Shown here piece by piece: positions 33,430 through 34,284 of a DNA stretch of 34,284 nucleotides. Origin of the DNA: Planctomycetaceae bacterium (GTDB lineage Bacteria; Planctomycetota; Planctomycetia; Planctomycetales; Planctomycetaceae); the NCBI GenBank assembly GCA_016795145.1, contig JAEUII010000005.1:1-34284 (forward strand), written 5' to 3'. The translations under genes and the position numbers were made by a program. Each line of letters starts with the position of its first letter. Within the stretch, counting starts at the first letter, position 1. Below the pieces are notes generated by a model. That model was not told where the DNA came from, did no database searches, and saw only the letters and a program-made list of their open reading frames with translations.

Positions 33430-34284
33430 ATGAACTCAATTCTCGTCCCACTGGCACTGGCCATTTTTGTTCCACATCCGGAGCAGCAGGGATCGCGTGT
33501 TTCCGACACGGTCGCGGGATTGCTGGAAGCGACACCGGCCTTTGTTGCCTACGTCCAGGATGGTCGGCCCGGCGAACGCAGTAGCGGCGAACGCCGTGAC
33601 GGAGATCGACCTGAAGGAGAACGTCCGGACGGGCCTCGTGGTGAACGCCCAGGGCCGGAAGCAGCCGATGGCGAACGACCAAACGGTGACCGTCCAAATG
33701 GCGAACGACCGACAGATCGCCGAGGTGAACAGTCGCGTGGTGAACAGCCGCGTGGTGAACAGCCGCGTGGTGAAGAACGTCGAAGCGATGGAGAAGGCCG
33801 TGATCGTCGTGAGAATTCTGAGGGCGGCCGTGAGAGTCGCGGGCGAAGTGAATCACGGCCTGAAGGCCAGCGTCCACGAGTGATCGAGCAGCGTTCACAG
33901 GATGGTGGTCGAGGACAGTTCCGTGGTGATTCTCAGCAGGGTCGCCGAATGCCACCGATTGTGGCTCACCGAAGCGAAGACAATCGTCCTCAGCAGACCG
34001 AAGATCGCCGGCATCGCGGCCAGCAGGACTCCGCTCAAAGAGGTCCTCGCGGAAACCGCGAGATGTCGCACCGCAATGTTGAAGGCCGCAGGCCACAAGG
34101 TGGTCGCGAAGGAAGAATGGCACACCAGAGCGGTGACCATCGCGGAAGCAAGGAAGGGCGTCGTTCCGCTGGCCCGCGAAACTCAGGAGGGCCACGTGCT
34201 CAGATGGCTCACCGCGGCGAAAGCGGCCGCCGACATTCTTCACGCGGTTTCGCGTTCGGGCGAAGCGGTCGAAATGCCGGTTCT
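33430..34284 (+). CDS. Exported Arg/Gly/Glu-rich low-complexity protein (C-terminus beyond window)
   Basis: The frame starting at the ATG at 33430 is open to the window end, at least 285 codons, and is preceded by AGGAG at 33419-33423. The start resembles a weak signal sequence (MNSILVPLALAIFVPHPEQQ) but lacks the usual positive residue after Met. From about residue 46 it is almost entirely Arg, Gly, Glu, Asp, Pro, Gln and Ser, in repeats such as GERP/GDRP, and RGEQ(S/P) three times in a row at the DNA level (15-bp units at 33721-33735, 33736-33750, 33751-33765). Later it has RGPRGNRE and similar. Such tails are likely disordered and may bind nucleic acid or polyanions. Family not recognised. 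Arg-rich codons keep other frames open, which is why they look coding. Confidence 0.75.
   Translation, partial: MNSILVPLALAIFVPHPEQQGSRVSDTVAGLLEATPAFVAYVQDGRPGERSSGERRDGDRPEGERPDGPRGERPGPEAADGERPNGDRPNGERPTDRRGEQSRGEQPRGEQPRGEERRSDGEGRDRRENSEGGRESRGRSESRPEGQRPRVIEQRSQDGGRGQFRGDSQQGRRMPPIVAHRSEDNRPQQTEDRRHRGQQDSAQRGPRGNREMSHRNVEGRRPQGGREGRMAHQSGDHRGSKEGRRSAGPRNSGGPRAQMAHRGESGRRHSSRGFAFGRSGRNAGS
33721..33777 (+). repeat. 15-bp coding tandem repeat (RGEQP)
   Basis: The unit CGTGGTGAACAGCCG occurs at 33736-33750 and 33751-33765, with a diverged copy at 33721-33735 (CGAGGTGAACAGTCG) and a partial copy from 33766. It keeps the reading frame of the Arg/Gly-rich protein. It may vary in copy number between strains. 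Confidence 0.8.

Noticed and set aside
33467..33883. 138-codon plus-strand open frame in another phase
   Set aside because: Overlaps the frame starting at 33430, which has the signal-like N-terminus and ribosome binding site; it is kept open only by composition.
33428..34243. 271-codon minus-strand open frame at the right end
   Set aside because: It is a His/Arg-rich shadow of the low-complexity plus-strand gene, with no ribosome binding site or family features.

Overview
The window reads as chromosomal DNA of a planctomycete. The clearest markers are a secreted protein of the PSCyt1/PSCyt2/PSD1 type (DUF1549/DUF1553, two CxxCH motifs), a DUF1501 protein with a twin-arginine leader, an ELWxxDGT-repeat surface protein with a planctomycete-like N-terminal motif (LELRILPSG), Ala/Pro-rich YajC and a fused SecDF. 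Genus cannot be settled from the sequence alone. No rRNA, tRNA, CRISPR array, phage or transposase gene was seen, so this looks like ordinary chromosome with repeat-rich spacers rather than a mobile island.

Layout. 1-256: an open frame on the minus strand with no start codon, cut by the window edge. 260-692: non-coding, with short repeats. 693-1452: a VapBC-like toxin-antitoxin pair. 1704-6744: tgt-yajC-secDF (queuosine tRNA modification plus the Sec accessory complex). 7122-11073: arginine decarboxylase and an ATP-dependent DNA ligase, with REP-like repeats on either side of speA. 11176-13693: an ApbE-like flavin transferase, then hisI and hisG. 14116-17904: the giant ELWxxDGT/FN3-like protein. 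17997-19830 (minus): DUF47 regulator and PiT phosphate transporter, preceded by three CTTAAC units spaced exactly 11 bp, a strong Pho-box candidate. 20230-24630: the cytochrome-type DUF1549/DUF1553 protein and a HEAT-repeat protein. 24693-26794 (minus): an ECF sigma factor and an amidohydrolase. 27102-29638: a tight sulfotransferase-creatininase-acyltransferase run. 29806-33111 (minus): a small secreted protein with its own intrinsic terminator, a DUF1501 protein and a glyoxalase-like protein. 33430 to the end: a secreted Arg/Gly-rich low-complexity protein that continues past the window.

The best-supported functional links are tgt-yajC-secDF (protein export), hisI/hisG (histidine synthesis) and DUF47-PiT under a probable phosphate-starvation operator. 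The most notable less-explained items are the Pho-box, GTAG-headed REP-like elements of two families, the sulfotransferase-creatininase-PlsC cassette (possible lipid or small-molecule modification), the uncoupled DUF1549/1553 and DUF1501 genes, and the Arg/Gly-rich exported protein. No clearly new defence or mobile system could be demonstrated.
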